Shown here piece after piece: positions 16,039 through 25,186 of a stretch of DNA of 64,000 nt (the stretch's first letter is position 1; each line of letters starts with the position of its first letter). Source of the stretch: UBA2965 sp036526135. Its GTDB lineage: Bacteria > Pseudomonadota > Gammaproteobacteria > Pseudomonadales > Azotimanducaceae. The DNA is taken from the NCBI GenBank assembly GCA_036526135.1, contig DATCZA010000034.1, positions 94,953-158,952 of the forward strand, written 5' to 3'. Both the position numbers and the translations under genes were made by a program. Below the pieces are notes generated by a model. The model was not told where the DNA came from. It was given only the letters and a program-made list of their open reading frames with translations, and made no database searches.

Positions 16039-17373
16039 GTGAGTCGCCACTGGTGCCAGGGCGCTCTGGCGTCCATGCTGGGGTGTGCCCTCCTTTGGAG
16101 CTCCTGTGCTGCCGCGGACCAGGCTGGCGGCTGGTATGCGGGCGTGGGGATCGGCTGGAATCACGCCGAGAACATGGAGCTGGACGAGTTGGGCGGCGTC
16201 GTCGACTACGACTTCGGCGCTCCGGTCTGGTCTGCGGCGCTGGGTTGGGCTTTCGGGCCGGACTGGCGGGTGGAAGTCGAGGCGTCGCGGCAGCGCAACG
16301 ACGTGGAGCTCGTGTCGTTTTCCGCGCCGGTATCGGCGTCTGCCGCCGCCCTCGACCCCGCTCCCGAGAACGCTTTTTCCGCGACGACGTTGGCGATCAA
16401 CGCGGTGCGCGAGTTTGCGGTGGGAAGGGACTTTCGCCCTTACCTCGGCGCTGGCGTCGGGTTGGCCTGGACGGAACTGGACATAACCGATGGCAGCATA
16501 GAGGCGCAGATTGATCCCGAGCCCAGAGATCCTTTAGTCGACGACCAGGCCACGAGCTTTGCATTTCAACTGATCGGGGGGATCAGCCTGCCCCTGACCC
16601 GAAGGATGGATCTGGGGGTCGAGTACCGTTACTGGCAGGCGCCGTCCGTAAAGCTGAAGGAGTTCACAGGGACCAAGCTCGATACGAAACATGCCGTTCA
16701 TTCAGGCTGGCTGCAGCTGCGCTACCGTTCCGGCGGCGTCGAGCGGTCGCGGCCGGCAGCGTCCCCTCGGCCTTCGCCCCGGGGCTTCTACCTCACCACC
16801 TTTGCGGGCGCGGGATTCTCCGTGGACGTCGAGATCGATCCCGGTCAGACGAATTTCGACGCTCTGGACGTGGGCCCGGTGGCGGCGTTCGGGGTTGGTT
16901 ACGCGCTCAGCCGGCGCTGGCGCTTCGAGCTGGAAACCGCGTTTCGGAAGAACGAGGTCGAGCTTCTGGATTTCGGGCTCAGGTTCGGTTCCAAGCAGGG
17001 CTCGGGCCGGATCCGCTCCACCAGCCTGCTCGCGTCCGGCATCTACCAGTTCTTTCCGGAAGCCCGGACCCGCCCTTACCTGGGTGTCGGCGCGGGGCTC
17101 GTGTGGGCCGACTACGACGTAGACGTTCTCGATGAGCTGTTCGTGGACGACAAGGACCAATCTTACGCGGCCGAGTTTCGCCTGGGTGCAGAGGTCAGCG
17201 TGTCCCAGCGGCTGACGGTGTCGGCGGAATACCGGTACTGGATTTCGAGCGATCTGAAGATGACGGGGCCGGACGGCGGCCCGGTGGAGGCCTACCAGCA
17301 GACCCACTCGATGATGGTGGGTCTGCGGTACGCCCTGGGTTCGGGGCGCTCAGCGGGCGCTTCCGGCCGCTAG
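16039..17373 (+). CDS. tandem beta-barrel outer-membrane protein
   Basis: A 444-residue protein with an N-terminal signal peptide (CQGALASMLGCALLWSSCAAA). Two OmpA-like eight-strand barrel units follow, roughly residues 25-235 and 260-444. Repeated landmarks are the opening GGWYAGVGIGWN versus RGFYLTTFAGAGF, FRPYLGAGVGLAWTELD versus TRPYLGVGAGLVWADYD, and LGVEYRYWQAPSVKL versus VSAEYRYWISSDLKM. Each half ends in a strand (SGWLQLRY; MMVGLRYALG). The start is uncertain: GTG 16039 gives a good signal, while GTG 15970 and ATG 16075 are alternatives. It is the result of an internal duplication. Function unknown; OmpW/OmpA-like surface adhesin or small-solute pore are possible. Confidence 0.85.
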   Translation: MSRHWCQGALASMLGCALLWSSCAAADQAGGWYAGVGIGWNHAENMELDELGGVVDYDFGAPVWSAALGWAFGPDWRVEVEASRQRNDVELVSFSAPVSASAAALDPAPENAFSATTLAINAVREFAVGRDFRPYLGAGVGLAWTELDITDGSIEAQIDPEPRDPLVDDQATSFAFQLIGGISLPLTRRMDLGVEYRYWQAPSVKLKEFTGTKLDTKHAVHSGWLQLRYRSGGVERSRPAASPRPSPRGFYLTTFAGAGFSVDVEIDPGQTNFDALDVGPVAAFGVGYALSRRWRFELETAFRKNEVELLDFGLRFGSKQGSGRIRSTSLLASGIYQFFPEARTRPYLGVGAGLVWADYDVDVLDELFVDDKDQSYAAEFRLGAEVSVSQRLTVSAEYRYWISSDLKMTGPDGGPVEAYQQTHSMMVGLRYALGSGRSAGASGR

Positions 17374-17384
17374 GCGCCGCAGGC

Positions 17385-18425
17385 TCACTCGGCGGCGAAA
17401 TTCAGCCGCGCGCACTCGGCCATGAAGCGCACGGCTTCCTCGTCCCCGGAAATGGTCAGACCGGTGAGGCCCGAATCCTCCCAGTCCCGGAAACGCCTGG
17501 CGATGCGCTCCTTGGGACCCACCAGGGCGCCCTGGTCGACGAACTCGTCGGGAACGGCGGCGATGGCCTCGTCCTTGCGCTTTGCCAGGTAGAGCTCCTG
17601 GATCCGCTCTGCGGCTTCGCCGAAGCCGCGCCTGATCATCATCTCCTTGTGGAAGTTCTTGGTCTTGTGGCCCATGCCGCCGACGTACAGCGCGATGCCT
17701 GGCTTGAGCCGGTCCAGAGCGCTTTTCACGTCGTCGGTCACCTGGACCGACGTACCTGCCTGCCGCTCGAACTGCTCCGACGTCTTGCCGCCTTTGGCAA
17801 GGCCCTCATCGATCCAGCCATCGTAGAGCGCTGCGGTTTCGGGCACGAATCCCAGCGGCAGCCACCCGTCGGCGACCTCGGCCGTCAGGCGCACGGTGGA
17901 CTCCATGCCAGTTCCCAGGAAGATGGGTATGTTCGGGTTCATGTGGAGGATCGACTTCAGCGGTTTGCCGATCCCCAGGGCGCCCTCGCCCTGGTAAGGC
18001 AGGCTGATCTCCTTGCCGGCGTGGGTGACGGGCTCTTCCCGGGCGAAGATCTTCTTCATGATGGCCACGTAATCCTTGATCCGGTAGTAGGGCCGTCCCC
18101 AGGGCTGTCCGTACCAGCCCTCGACGATCTGCGGGCCGGAAACCCCGATACCGCAGATGGCACGGTTGCCGCCCGCCAGCTGATCGAGCGTGGCGAACGC
18201 CATGGCGGCGTTGGCCGGCGTACGGGCAGCGAGCTGGATGACGCCGGTGCCGAGCCGGATGCGCTCGGTGTGAGCCGCGATGTAAGCCAGCGGCGTTATC
18301 GCGTCGGAACCGTAGGCCTCGGCCGTCCAGACGGAGTCGTAGCCCAGCCGCTCGGCCAGCTGAACCTTCTTCAATGGGATGTTCAGGTACGCGCCCGAAT
18401 ACCCTAAAGCCAGTCCCAGTTTCAT
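17385..18425 (-). CDS. LLM-class (F420-type) oxidoreductase
   Basis: A 346-residue luciferase-like monooxygenase fold protein. It starts MKLGLALGYSG and carries LAERLGYDSVWTAEAYGSDA, LGTGVIQLAARTPANAAM and AICGIGVSGPQIVEGW, all typical of the F420-dependent branch (TIGR03559-like) rather than the FMN-dependent branch. The substrate is unknown. If the host makes F420, it would use F420H2 or FMNH2. Convergent with the beta-barrel gene. The F420 biosynthesis genes cofC, fbiB and the like are not in the window. Confidence 0.88.
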   Translation of the reverse strand: MKLGLALGYSGAYLNIPLKKVQLAERLGYDSVWTAEAYGSDAITPLAYIAAHTERIRLGTGVIQLAARTPANAAMAFATLDQLAGGNRAICGIGVSGPQIVEGWYGQPWGRPYYRIKDYVAIMKKIFAREEPVTHAGKEISLPYQGEGALGIGKPLKSILHMNPNIPIFLGTGMESTVRLTAEVADGWLPLGFVPETAALYDGWIDEGLAKGGKTSEQFERQAGTSVQVTDDVKSALDRLKPGIALYVGGMGHKTKNFHKEMMIRRGFGEAAERIQELYLAKRKDEAIAAVPDEFVDQGALVGPKERIARRFRDWEDSGLTGLTISGDEEAVRFMAECARLNFAAE

Positions 18426-18561
18426 CGTCAGCTCCTGCGCGACTTTTGCCTGGAGCTTAACTCAAGTGGCGGCCGCCCGTCGGGCCGACCATCGGCGCGG
18501 TTGAACGCGGCGTCGCGCGAACGGCTAGACTTCGCTGCATCAACTTCAAGGTCGTATCGTC

Positions 18562-19140
18562 ATGAGCCACATCACCACTACCTTTTTGCGCGGTCTCGGC
18601 GTCGTGCTGCCCCTTTCCCTGACCATCTGGTTCGTCGTCTGGCTGGCCGTGACCACGGAGTCCCTGCTGCGCTCGGTGTTCCTGGTCATCCTGCCGGAGG
18701 GCCTCTACCTGCCGGGCCTGGGCCTCATTTTCGGCATCGTGATGGTCTACGGGGTCGGCGTGCTCGCTCAGATCTTTTTCCTGCAGAGCCTATGGCGGCA
18801 CGCCCGGAATCTCCTGGACCGAATTCCGCTGGTCAAAACGGTGTACACGGCAATCAGCGACTTTTACCAGTTCTTCTCCAGCGGGCCGGCCGACGGCGCG
18901 GCGAGGGTCGTGAGCGTGGACGTCTCAGATGACGTCTCGGTCATTGGCTTCGTGACCGGCCCCTCTCCATCCTTCATGGACCAAGGCGGCAGCCGGCGGA
19001 TCGCCGTCTACTTTCCCATGAGTTACCAGATTGGCGGCTACACGCTCATGGTCCCGGAAGATCGGGTGTCGCCGTTGGACATCGGCGTAGAGGACGCCAT
19101 GCGGGTGATTCTGACTGCCTCCGTGCGCAGCAGGCGGTGA
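18562..19140 (+). CDS. DUF502 family membrane protein
   Basis: A 192-residue protein with two N-terminal transmembrane helices (LRGLGVVLPLSLTIWFVVWL and LGLIFGIVMVYGVGVLAQIF). They are followed by the DUF502 signature RIPLVKTVYTAISDFYQFF and a soluble C-terminal domain (FPMSYQIGGYTLMVPEDRV). The family is found widely in bacteria and plants, with no settled biochemical role. The stop codon abuts, without gap, the stop codon of the rhomboid gene on the other strand (TGATCA at 19138-19143). Confidence 0.93.
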   Translation: MSHITTTFLRGLGVVLPLSLTIWFVVWLAVTTESLLRSVFLVILPEGLYLPGLGLIFGIVMVYGVGVLAQIFFLQSLWRHARNLLDRIPLVKTVYTAISDFYQFFSSGPADGAARVVSVDVSDDVSVIGFVTGPSPSFMDQGGSRRIAVYFPMSYQIGGYTLMVPEDRVSPLDIGVEDAMRVILTASVRSRR

Positions 19141-20034
19141 TCAACCGACTGTGCCGGCGAACGACCAGGCCGTCACGACGAGGGTGATGGCCGCGGCCCC
19201 CGCAAGATACTGCCCGGAGACGCCCAGACGACGGATGTCGAACGCGGCGGCTGCGGCGCCGAGGAGGGCGCCCGCGGCAAAGCCGGTGAAGTGCGCGACC
19301 ACGTCGGTGTTCTCCCCCCCGGTGCCGGTGAACGCCAGCAGGGCTATACCCGCGAATATCGGCGCAAGGCTGCGGCGCCAGTCGCGGTTGCGGTAATAGC
19401 CGCGGCGCCACACGAAAGCCGCGCTCACGCCCAGGGCGCCGAAGCTCGCGGTGGATGCGCCGATGGAGCTGAACGCGTCCGGCTGGATCCACGCGTTCAT
19501 GGCGTTGCCGAGCGCGCCGCTGGCGAGGATCAAAAGCCAGCCGAAGCCGGAGCCGAGGTACCGGCCGACGTACAGGCCGAACAGCGAGCCGAACAGCGAG
19601 TTGGCTACGATGTGGCCCAGGTCGCCGTGCAGGGTGAGCGCAGTGATGCAGCGCCACCACTCGCCGGCGGCGACGAGGCCTGCCTGAAGGTGTCCGGCTT
19701 CGCGCCAATCCCAGCCGAAGGCCTGGTTTGCCTCCAGGGACGGCTGCAGCCAGATCACCATCAGATAGCCGAGCACGCCCGCCCAGCCGCCGTCCACCGT
19801 CGGCACGCTGTATACGGAGCCAGGCAACGGTCGGTTTTCCTGCTGGTAACTCTCGAGCTCCGCCATCGCCTGGGCCAGCTGCGATGGGGGGACCAGTAAC
19901 CTGGAAATGCGTCCGCAGAGCTCGATGCGGTGCTCGATGGCCACCGCTGTCAGAACGAATCCTGCCTCCGTCATGGCTCCCCGGGGCCCTTCGAGAACGC
20001 ATTCCCAGTCTGCGGTGTCGAGTTCGTCGGTCAC
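19141..20034 (-). CDS. rhomboid-family intramembrane serine protease
   Basis: A 297-residue protein with a soluble N-terminal part and six or seven membrane helices after about residue 85. Rhomboid motifs are present: HGDLGHIVANSLF (HxxHxxxN), the serine region SSIGASTASFGALG (GxS, here GAST) and the histidine helix AHFTGFAAGALLG. The triad is Ser-His. GTG start at 20032-20034 (MTDELDTADWEC), 11 bases after the SulP stop, suggests co-transcription. It cleaves membrane-spanning substrates inside the bilayer; substrate unknown. Confidence 0.88.
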   Translation of the reverse strand: MTDELDTADWECVLEGPRGAMTEAGFVLTAVAIEHRIELCGRISRLLVPPSQLAQAMAELESYQQENRPLPGSVYSVPTVDGGWAGVLGYLMVIWLQPSLEANQAFGWDWREAGHLQAGLVAAGEWWRCITALTLHGDLGHIVANSLFGSLFGLYVGRYLGSGFGWLLILASGALGNAMNAWIQPDAFSSIGASTASFGALGVSAAFVWRRGYYRNRDWRRSLAPIFAGIALLAFTGTGGENTDVVAHFTGFAAGALLGAAAAAFDIRRLGVSGQYLAGAAAITLVVTAWSFAGTVG

Positions 20035-20045
20035 GCCGCTAGCGC

Positions 20046-21821
20046 TCAGGTCCTGGGCGCCAGGTCGCGCATGGCCTGGTCGGTGGTGAAGTAGACGGTG
20101 CCCGCCAGCGCCGAGATGAAGTCGGTGGCGGCCAGCTGCTCCATCACGGGGCCTTTCACCTCGGAAAGGTGCAGCGTGATTCCCATGTCGGTCAGGTTCT
20201 GGTTGATGCGGTAGAGCATTTCCAGGCCGCTGACGTCGATCATGTTGATGGCGCTGCACACCAGTACCAGGTGCTTGGTGGCGGGCCTTCGATGCACGAC
20301 TTTCAGCAGCTTGTTTTCCACCTGGTTGGCGTTCCCGAAGTAGAGGTTCTCGTCAACGCGCACGGCCGCTACGTGCTCGAACGTTTTGACGGGGTAGCGT
20401 CGTGCGGAGCGGAACTGCTCCGTGTCCCCCATCCGACCAACCAGCGTCACGTTGGGACGGCTGGACTGACGGATGAAGAACGCGATGGAAAGAGTGACGC
20501 CCGTGAGGAGCCCGGCTTCCACGCCGAAAAGCAGCACCGAGGCCAGGGTGACCATCTGGGTCACGCTGTCCTCACGGTGTATCCGCCAGTGTGTGCGGAA
20601 GCTGCGGAAGTCGAGCAGGCTCGTTACGGATACGATGACGATGGCGGCGAGCGCCGCATGAGGCAGGTAGGTGAACAGCGGGGTGAAGAACAGCAGCGTG
20701 AGAATGATCACCGCCGCGCAGACCAGCGAGCTGACTGGCGTTCTCGCTCCGGTCTGGTAGTTGACGCTTGATCGGGAGAAGCTCCCGGCCACCGGATAGG
20801 CGCCCGTGAAAGCCGCGCCGATGTTGGCGGCGCCCAGCGCGATGAGCTCCTGGTGCGCATTGATCCGCGTTCGCTGCCGCGTCGCGATCATGGTCCCGAT
20901 GGAGAAGCTTTCGACGTAGGCGACCACCGCGATCATCGCGGATGACGGGGCGAGGTCTACCCACATGTCCCAGTTGAAAGGCGGCACGGTGAGTGACGGC
21001 AGACCGCCGGGAACCAGGCCGATGGTGGCGACGCCTGCCGTGCCGTTCAGATCCCCTGCCCAGACGACGATCACCGCGACCGAGGCCACCAGGAGTGGCC
21101 CCAGCCGCGCGATCAGTTGCCGGTCGCCCAGGCTGAAGCCCAGCGGGTGCACCAGGAGCTCGGCGACAGACACCCCCCAGCGCCGTACCAGCCAGAGCCC
21201 GACAACACAGCACACGCCAATGATCGTGGTCGTTGTGTGCAGCTCGCCCAGCTTCGAGACGAGCTGACCGAGGCGATCTATCGGATTCTTGCTGCCTTCG
21301 TCGGCAATGCCGGTGAACGCGTTGAGCTGGCTGACTATGATCAGCAGCGCGGCCGCGTTGACGAAGCCGACGATCACGGGATGGCTGAGGAGATTGACGA
21401 CGCCGCCCATCTTCCAAAGCCTCAGCAGCCAGAGGAATATGCCGGCCTGCAGGCCCAGCACGGCCGTAATGCCGAGGTAGGACTCGTTGTACAGCGGCGC
21501 GTGCTCGCCCACGGCGGCCGCCACCATCAGCGCTGCCACCGCGACCGGCCCCACTACCAGGTGTCGGGAAGACCCGAGAATTGCGTAGATCACCATGGGC
21601 ACCAGGCACGCGTACAGGCCTGCCTGTGCGGGGAGGCCCGCAAGGAAGGCGTAGGCGATGGCCTGGGGGATCGTGATGACGCCGACCACCAGTCCTGACG
21701 TCAGGTCGCGGCTGAAATCCGATCGTCGATAGTGGGTGATCACATCGAGAATCGGAATGTAGCTGCGCCAGTTTTTGACTCTCAGCTCGAAGCGCACACG
21801 GCAAAGCGTAGCAGACGCCAT
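20046..21821 (-). CDS. SulP-family anion transporter with STAS domain
   Basis: A 591-residue secondary transporter. Conserved SulP regions are DLTSGLVVGVITIPQAIAYA, GLYACLVPMVIYAILGSS, the GPVAVAALM segment and the helix-rich core to about residue 435. Residues 460-591 form a STAS domain (LVLVCSAINMIDVSGLEML; MDVSGLE-like serine pocket) that can respond to nucleotides or phosphorylation. It moves sulfate or, in marine bacteria, often bicarbonate; I cannot choose between these. Start ATG 21819-21821 is the best fit; a longer frame upstream overlaps the divergent amidohydrolase. The rhomboid gene follows closely. Confidence 0.93.
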   Translation of the reverse strand: MASATLCRVRFELRVKNWRSYIPILDVITHYRRSDFSRDLTSGLVVGVITIPQAIAYAFLAGLPAQAGLYACLVPMVIYAILGSSRHLVVGPVAVAALMVAAAVGEHAPLYNESYLGITAVLGLQAGIFLWLLRLWKMGGVVNLLSHPVIVGFVNAAALLIIVSQLNAFTGIADEGSKNPIDRLGQLVSKLGELHTTTTIIGVCCVVGLWLVRRWGVSVAELLVHPLGFSLGDRQLIARLGPLLVASVAVIVVWAGDLNGTAGVATIGLVPGGLPSLTVPPFNWDMWVDLAPSSAMIAVVAYVESFSIGTMIATRQRTRINAHQELIALGAANIGAAFTGAYPVAGSFSRSSVNYQTGARTPVSSLVCAAVIILTLLFFTPLFTYLPHAALAAIVIVSVTSLLDFRSFRTHWRIHREDSVTQMVTLASVLLFGVEAGLLTGVTLSIAFFIRQSSRPNVTLVGRMGDTEQFRSARRYPVKTFEHVAAVRVDENLYFGNANQVENKLLKVVHRRPATKHLVLVCSAINMIDVSGLEMLYRINQNLTDMGITLHLSEVKGPVMEQLAATDFISALAGTVYFTTDQAMRDLAPRT

Positions 21822-21896
21822 CCATTCGCGTGGTATTGCTTTTCGCCTGCGAAGCGATAGCCTCGTCGCAAATCGAATCATTCCCGGAGAGACCGC

Positions 21897-22901
21897 ATGG
21901 CCCGCGACCAGGCGAGCTGGCTGAATCAGGTTGTCGAGGACGTCCTCGAACCGGATCTGCCCATCTGCGATCCCCACCATCACCTGTGGGACCATCCTGG
22001 GAGCCGGTACCTTCTCGACGAGCTGCTTGCCGACACGGGCAGCGGGCACAACGTGGTAGCTACGGTTTTCGTGGAGTGTGCCAGCATGTATCGAGCCGAC
22101 GGACCCGAGGAGCTGAGATCCCTGGGTGAAACGGAGTTCGTCAACGGCGTCGCGGCCATGTCAGCAAGCGGCGATTACGGGCCCGCCCGGGTGTGTGCCG
22201 GTATCGTCGGCTACGTAGACCTGACCCTCGGATCCTCCGCGGGCCCCGTGCTCGACGCCCACATGGCGGCGAGCGACCGGTTCAAGGGGATTCGTCACGC
22301 CGCCGGCTGGGATCCCAGCGAGAAGGTTCGCAACTCCCACACCAACCCGTCCGAGGGTTTGTTGCTCGACGACGAATTCCGGGCGGGTTTTGCGGAGCTC
22401 GGCAAGCGCGGATTGAGCTTCGACGCCTGGCTCTACCACCCACAGATCCCCCAGCTCACCGACCTGGCGCGAGCTTTCCCGCACACGACGATCATCTTCG
22501 ATCACTTCGGCGGGCCCCTCGGCATCGGCCCCTACGAAGGCCGGCAGGACCAGATTTTCGCCGCCTGGCAGCGCGACGTGGCTGCGCTGGCCGAGTGTCA
22601 CAACGTCTACGCCAAGCTCGGTGGCCTGGTCATGCCCGTCAACGGCTTCGGGTTTCACAAGCGTGAACGGCCCGCTACCTCCGATGAGATCGTGGCGGCG
22701 ACCGGCCGCTACTACCGGCATGCCATCGACTGCTTCGGCGTGGACAGGTGCATGTTCGAAAGCAACTTCCCGGTGGACAAGCAGAGCTGCTCCTATCACG
22801 TGCTCTGGAATGCCTTCAAGAAGATGGTGGCCGATGGGTCTCCGGCGGAGAAGGCTTCGCTCTTTCACGACACGGCCGCTCGAGCCTATCGCCTGACGTG
22901 A
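21897..22901 (+). CDS. amidohydrolase-2 family metal-dependent hydrolase
   Basis: A 334-residue TIM-barrel protein of the amidohydrolase_2 family. It has the metal motif DPHHHLWDHP near the N-terminus, IFDHFGGPLG in the middle and MFESNFPVDK (Asp) near the end. The family includes decarboxylases and lactonases such as LigI and GLL-type enzymes acting on aromatic or sugar acids. The strong ribosome binding site is CCCGGAGAG. Its stop overlaps the start of the next gene (GTGA), so the two are coupled. Confidence 0.88.
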   Translation: MARDQASWLNQVVEDVLEPDLPICDPHHHLWDHPGSRYLLDELLADTGSGHNVVATVFVECASMYRADGPEELRSLGETEFVNGVAAMSASGDYGPARVCAGIVGYVDLTLGSSAGPVLDAHMAASDRFKGIRHAAGWDPSEKVRNSHTNPSEGLLLDDEFRAGFAELGKRGLSFDAWLYHPQIPQLTDLARAFPHTTIIFDHFGGPLGIGPYEGRQDQIFAAWQRDVAALAECHNVYAKLGGLVMPVNGFGFHKRERPATSDEIVAATGRYYRHAIDCFGVDRCMFESNFPVDKQSCSYHVLWNAFKKMVADGSPAEKASLFHDTAARAYRLT

Positions 22902-23395
22902 CCATTCGGGACGCCGTCTGGCGGGGATTTTCCCTCTTCGTGTCGCTCAAGCCGGTGACCGTATTCTTCATGAATCTCGCCACCTGGGTCGACAGACCCC
23001 TCATGCGGGCAACTTCCGGACGCATCCGCCTCAGCTTCGTGATCCCGACGTTGCTGTTGCGGTGCACGGGGGCGCGCAGCGGCCTGCTCAGGGAGGTGCC
23101 GCTGCTCTACGTTCCCGAGGGCGACGGGGCGCTGCTCGTGGGTTCCAACGGCGGAAAGCCGTATGATCCGGCCTGGTGTCACAATCTCCGTGCCCAGCGC
23201 CGGGTCAGCTGCCTGCTCGCCGGCCGCGAGGGCACCTTCCGGGTGGAGGAGCTCAGCGGGGCGGATCGAGACGCGGCCTGGGAGTCGGCGGTCGCCATCT
23301 ACCCGGGATACCGACGCTACGAGCAGCGGGCAGGACGGGTCATCCCGTTGTTCCGCCTGATCCCGGAGGCCGACGGGCGGGCACGGCAAACCTGA
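22898..23395 (+). CDS. Ddn-type nitroreductase/deazaflavin-dependent family protein (DUF385)
   Basis: A 165-residue protein starting at GTG 22898, within the stop of the amidohydrolase. Motifs of the Ddn/FDR split-barrel family are LLLRCTGARSGLLREVPLLYV, GALLVGSNGGKPYDPAWCHNL and YEQRAGRVIPLFRLIPE. Family proteins in actinobacteria use reduced F420; others of the family bind other cofactors. The coupling to the amidohydrolase suggests a shared pathway. Two candidate F420-type enzymes in one window is notable for a putative gammaproteobacterium. Confidence 0.85.
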   Translation: MTIRDAVWRGFSLFVSLKPVTVFFMNLATWVDRPLMRATSGRIRLSFVIPTLLLRCTGARSGLLREVPLLYVPEGDGALLVGSNGGKPYDPAWCHNLRAQRRVSCLLAGREGTFRVEELSGADRDAAWESAVAIYPGYRRYEQRAGRVIPLFRLIPEADGRARQT

Positions 23396-23416
23396 AAACA
23401 TCGACGGAGGATCACG

Positions 23417-23854
23417 ATGAACGGCTTGAGATCAATTGCCTTGGCGCTGGCTCTGGTGACGTCGGCGGCCGTGCTGGCGGACGGCATCCGCTCGCCGGCA
23501 CCAGAAGGGGCGTCGCTCTATTTCATAGCCCCCGCCGATGGCGCCGTGGTGAGTGGGCCGTTCACGGTGAAGTTCGGCCTGAAAGGCATGGGCGTCGCCC
23601 CGGCCGGCGTGGACGCGCCCAACACCGGCCACCACCACCTCCTGATCAATCTCGAGGAAGCGGTGAATCCCGAAGTGCCGCTGCCTGCCACGGATCAGGT
23701 TCGCCACTTCGGCGGCGGCCAGACGGAAACACAGCTCAGCCTTCCGGCCGGAACCTACCGCCTGCAGCTCATGCTGGGCAATTATCTGCACGTGCCTCAC
23801 GATCCCCCGGTGATGTCCGAGTTGATCACGGTCACGGTCGCCGACCAGCCGTGA
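23417..23854 (+). CDS. DUF4399 family secreted protein
   Basis: A 145-residue protein with signal peptide (IALALALVTSAAVLA, cleavage before DG) and the DUF4399 domain. Landmarks are FIAPADGAVVSGPFTVKFGL, GHHHLLIN and LPAGTYRLQLMLGNYLHVPH. The His-rich GHHHLL and the immunoglobulin-like fold suggest metal or ligand binding in the periplasm, but the family has no fixed function. Ribosome binding site CGGAGGAT. The downstream gene starts 22 bases after its stop. Confidence 0.92.
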   Translation: MNGLRSIALALALVTSAAVLADGIRSPAPEGASLYFIAPADGAVVSGPFTVKFGLKGMGVAPAGVDAPNTGHHHLLINLEEAVNPEVPLPATDQVRHFGGGQTETQLSLPAGTYRLQLMLGNYLHVPHDPPVMSELITVTVADQP

Positions 23855-23876
23855 GGACAAGGTCGAGGAACTCATC

Positions 23877-24527
23877 GTGACGCTGAAAGTCATCGGCGCG
23901 GGCTTCGGCCGAACGGGCACGCTCTCGCTCAAGCTCGCCCTGGAACGCCTGGGGCTGGAGAAGTGTTACCACATGCTCGAGGTCATGCAGAACGAGGGTC
24001 ACGCGGCCGTCTGGCGGGCGGCGGCACGGGGCGAGTCGGTGGGCTGGGACGGCCTCTTTGCCGGCTACCAGGCTTCGGTGGACTGGCCCTCCTGCAACTT
24101 CTGGGAAGCGCAGCTTCAGCACTTTGCCGACGCCAAGGTCATCCTCACCCGCCGGGACCCCGAGCGCTGGTACGCCAGCGTCATGAACACGATCTATCCG
24201 TCGAGCGTTGCCCGGCGCGAGCAGGCGGATCCGGCGATCCGCGAGCACATGGACATGGTGTTCGAGGTGATCTGGGATGGTCTGTTCGACGGGCGCATGG
24301 ATGACAAAGAGCACGTCATCGCGATCTACGAAGCCCACGGCCAGCACGTCATCGATGCGCTGCCGCCGGAAAAGCTCCTCGTCTTCGAGGCGAGTGCCGG
24401 TTGGGGACCGTTGTGCGATTTTCTTGATCTGCCGGTGCCCGACGAGCCATATCCCTGGGTGAACAGCACCGAGGACTTTCGCTCGCGGGTGGCCGCAGCA
24501 AGCTCGAAGCCTCAGCGGGACGGTTAG
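23877..24527 (+). CDS. sulfotransferase-family protein (P-loop)
   Basis: A 216-residue protein starting at GTG 23877. The P-loop-like PAPS-binding segment is GAGFGRTGTLSLKLAL near the N-terminus. VILTRRDPERWYASV matches the 3'-phosphate-binding RxxxxxxxxS region of sulfotransferases. This subclass (sulfotransfer_4 type) often has unknown substrates and may be a non-sulfotransferase NTP/PAPS-binding protein. The stop shares four bases (TTAG) with the stop of the aquaporin gene on the other strand. Confidence 0.88.
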   Translation: MTLKVIGAGFGRTGTLSLKLALERLGLEKCYHMLEVMQNEGHAAVWRAAARGESVGWDGLFAGYQASVDWPSCNFWEAQLQHFADAKVILTRRDPERWYASVMNTIYPSSVARREQADPAIREHMDMVFEVIWDGLFDGRMDDKEHVIAIYEAHGQHVIDALPPEKLLVFEASAGWGPLCDFLDLPVPDEPYPWVNSTEDFRSRVAAASSKPQRDG

Positions 24528-25186
24528 TTGGTCCTTTCGCCCTCGGAGAGCAGCCAGCCGAACGTCCAGGTTGCGAGCGCGGCTCCGACGAGCTGGGCTG
24601 CGATGAATGCGGGGACGTGGTCGGGCTGAATTCCCGAAAACGTGTCCGTGAACGCCCGGGCGATGGTCACTGCGGGGTTGGCGAAGGACGTCGACGCGGT
24701 GAACCAGTAGCCGGCGGAGATGTAGAGCCCCACGGCGAACGCTACCAGGTCGGGACGGGAGCGCAGCACGGCGAGTATGGTCGCTACCAGGCCGAAGGTG
24801 GCGACCCCCTCGGCCAGCCATTGCCCGAAGCCTGACCGGGAATTCTCGGATGTCTGAACGATTTCCAGCCCGAACATCCCATGGGCCAGCCACACGCCGG
24901 CCAGCCCAGCGGCCACCTGGGTCACGCAGTAGGCGGCCGCCGCACCCGCGGGGATCTCGCGCCGCAGGAGGAACGTGAGCGTGACCGCGGGGTTGAAGTG
25001 GGCTCCGGAGACGGGCGCGAACATCAAAATGATGACCACCAGGATGGCGCCGGTGGCGATGGTGTTGCCGAGCAGGGCGATGGCCGCGTTGCCCCCGGAA
25101 AGCTGCTCTCCCATGATCCCCGATCCCACGACGGTGGCCAGCAGCAGCAGGGTGCCCATGAACTCGCCTGCAAGCCGGCGAGCCAT
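24524..25186 (-). CDS. aqpS: aquaglyceroporin of arsenic locus (AqpS-like)
   Basis: A 220-residue MIP channel with six helices and both NPA motifs (GAHFNPAVTL and SFANPAVTIAR). Its start codon overlaps the arsR stop by one base (TGATG), so they are one operon under ArsR. This arsR-aqpS order is known from alphaproteobacterial arsenic clusters, where AqpS lets trivalent arsenite out of the cell. No arsC reductase or arsA/arsB is visible in the window, so arsenate reduction must be supplied elsewhere. It may also carry glycerol or methylated arsenicals. Confidence 0.85.
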   Translation of the reverse strand: MARRLAGEFMGTLLLLATVVGSGIMGEQLSGGNAAIALLGNTIATGAILVVIILMFAPVSGAHFNPAVTLTFLLRREIPAGAAAAYCVTQVAAGLAGVWLAHGMFGLEIVQTSENSRSGFGQWLAEGVATFGLVATILAVLRSRPDLVAFAVGLYISAGYWFTASTSFANPAVTIARAFTDTFSGIQPDHVPAFIAAQLVGAALATWTFGWLLSEGERTN

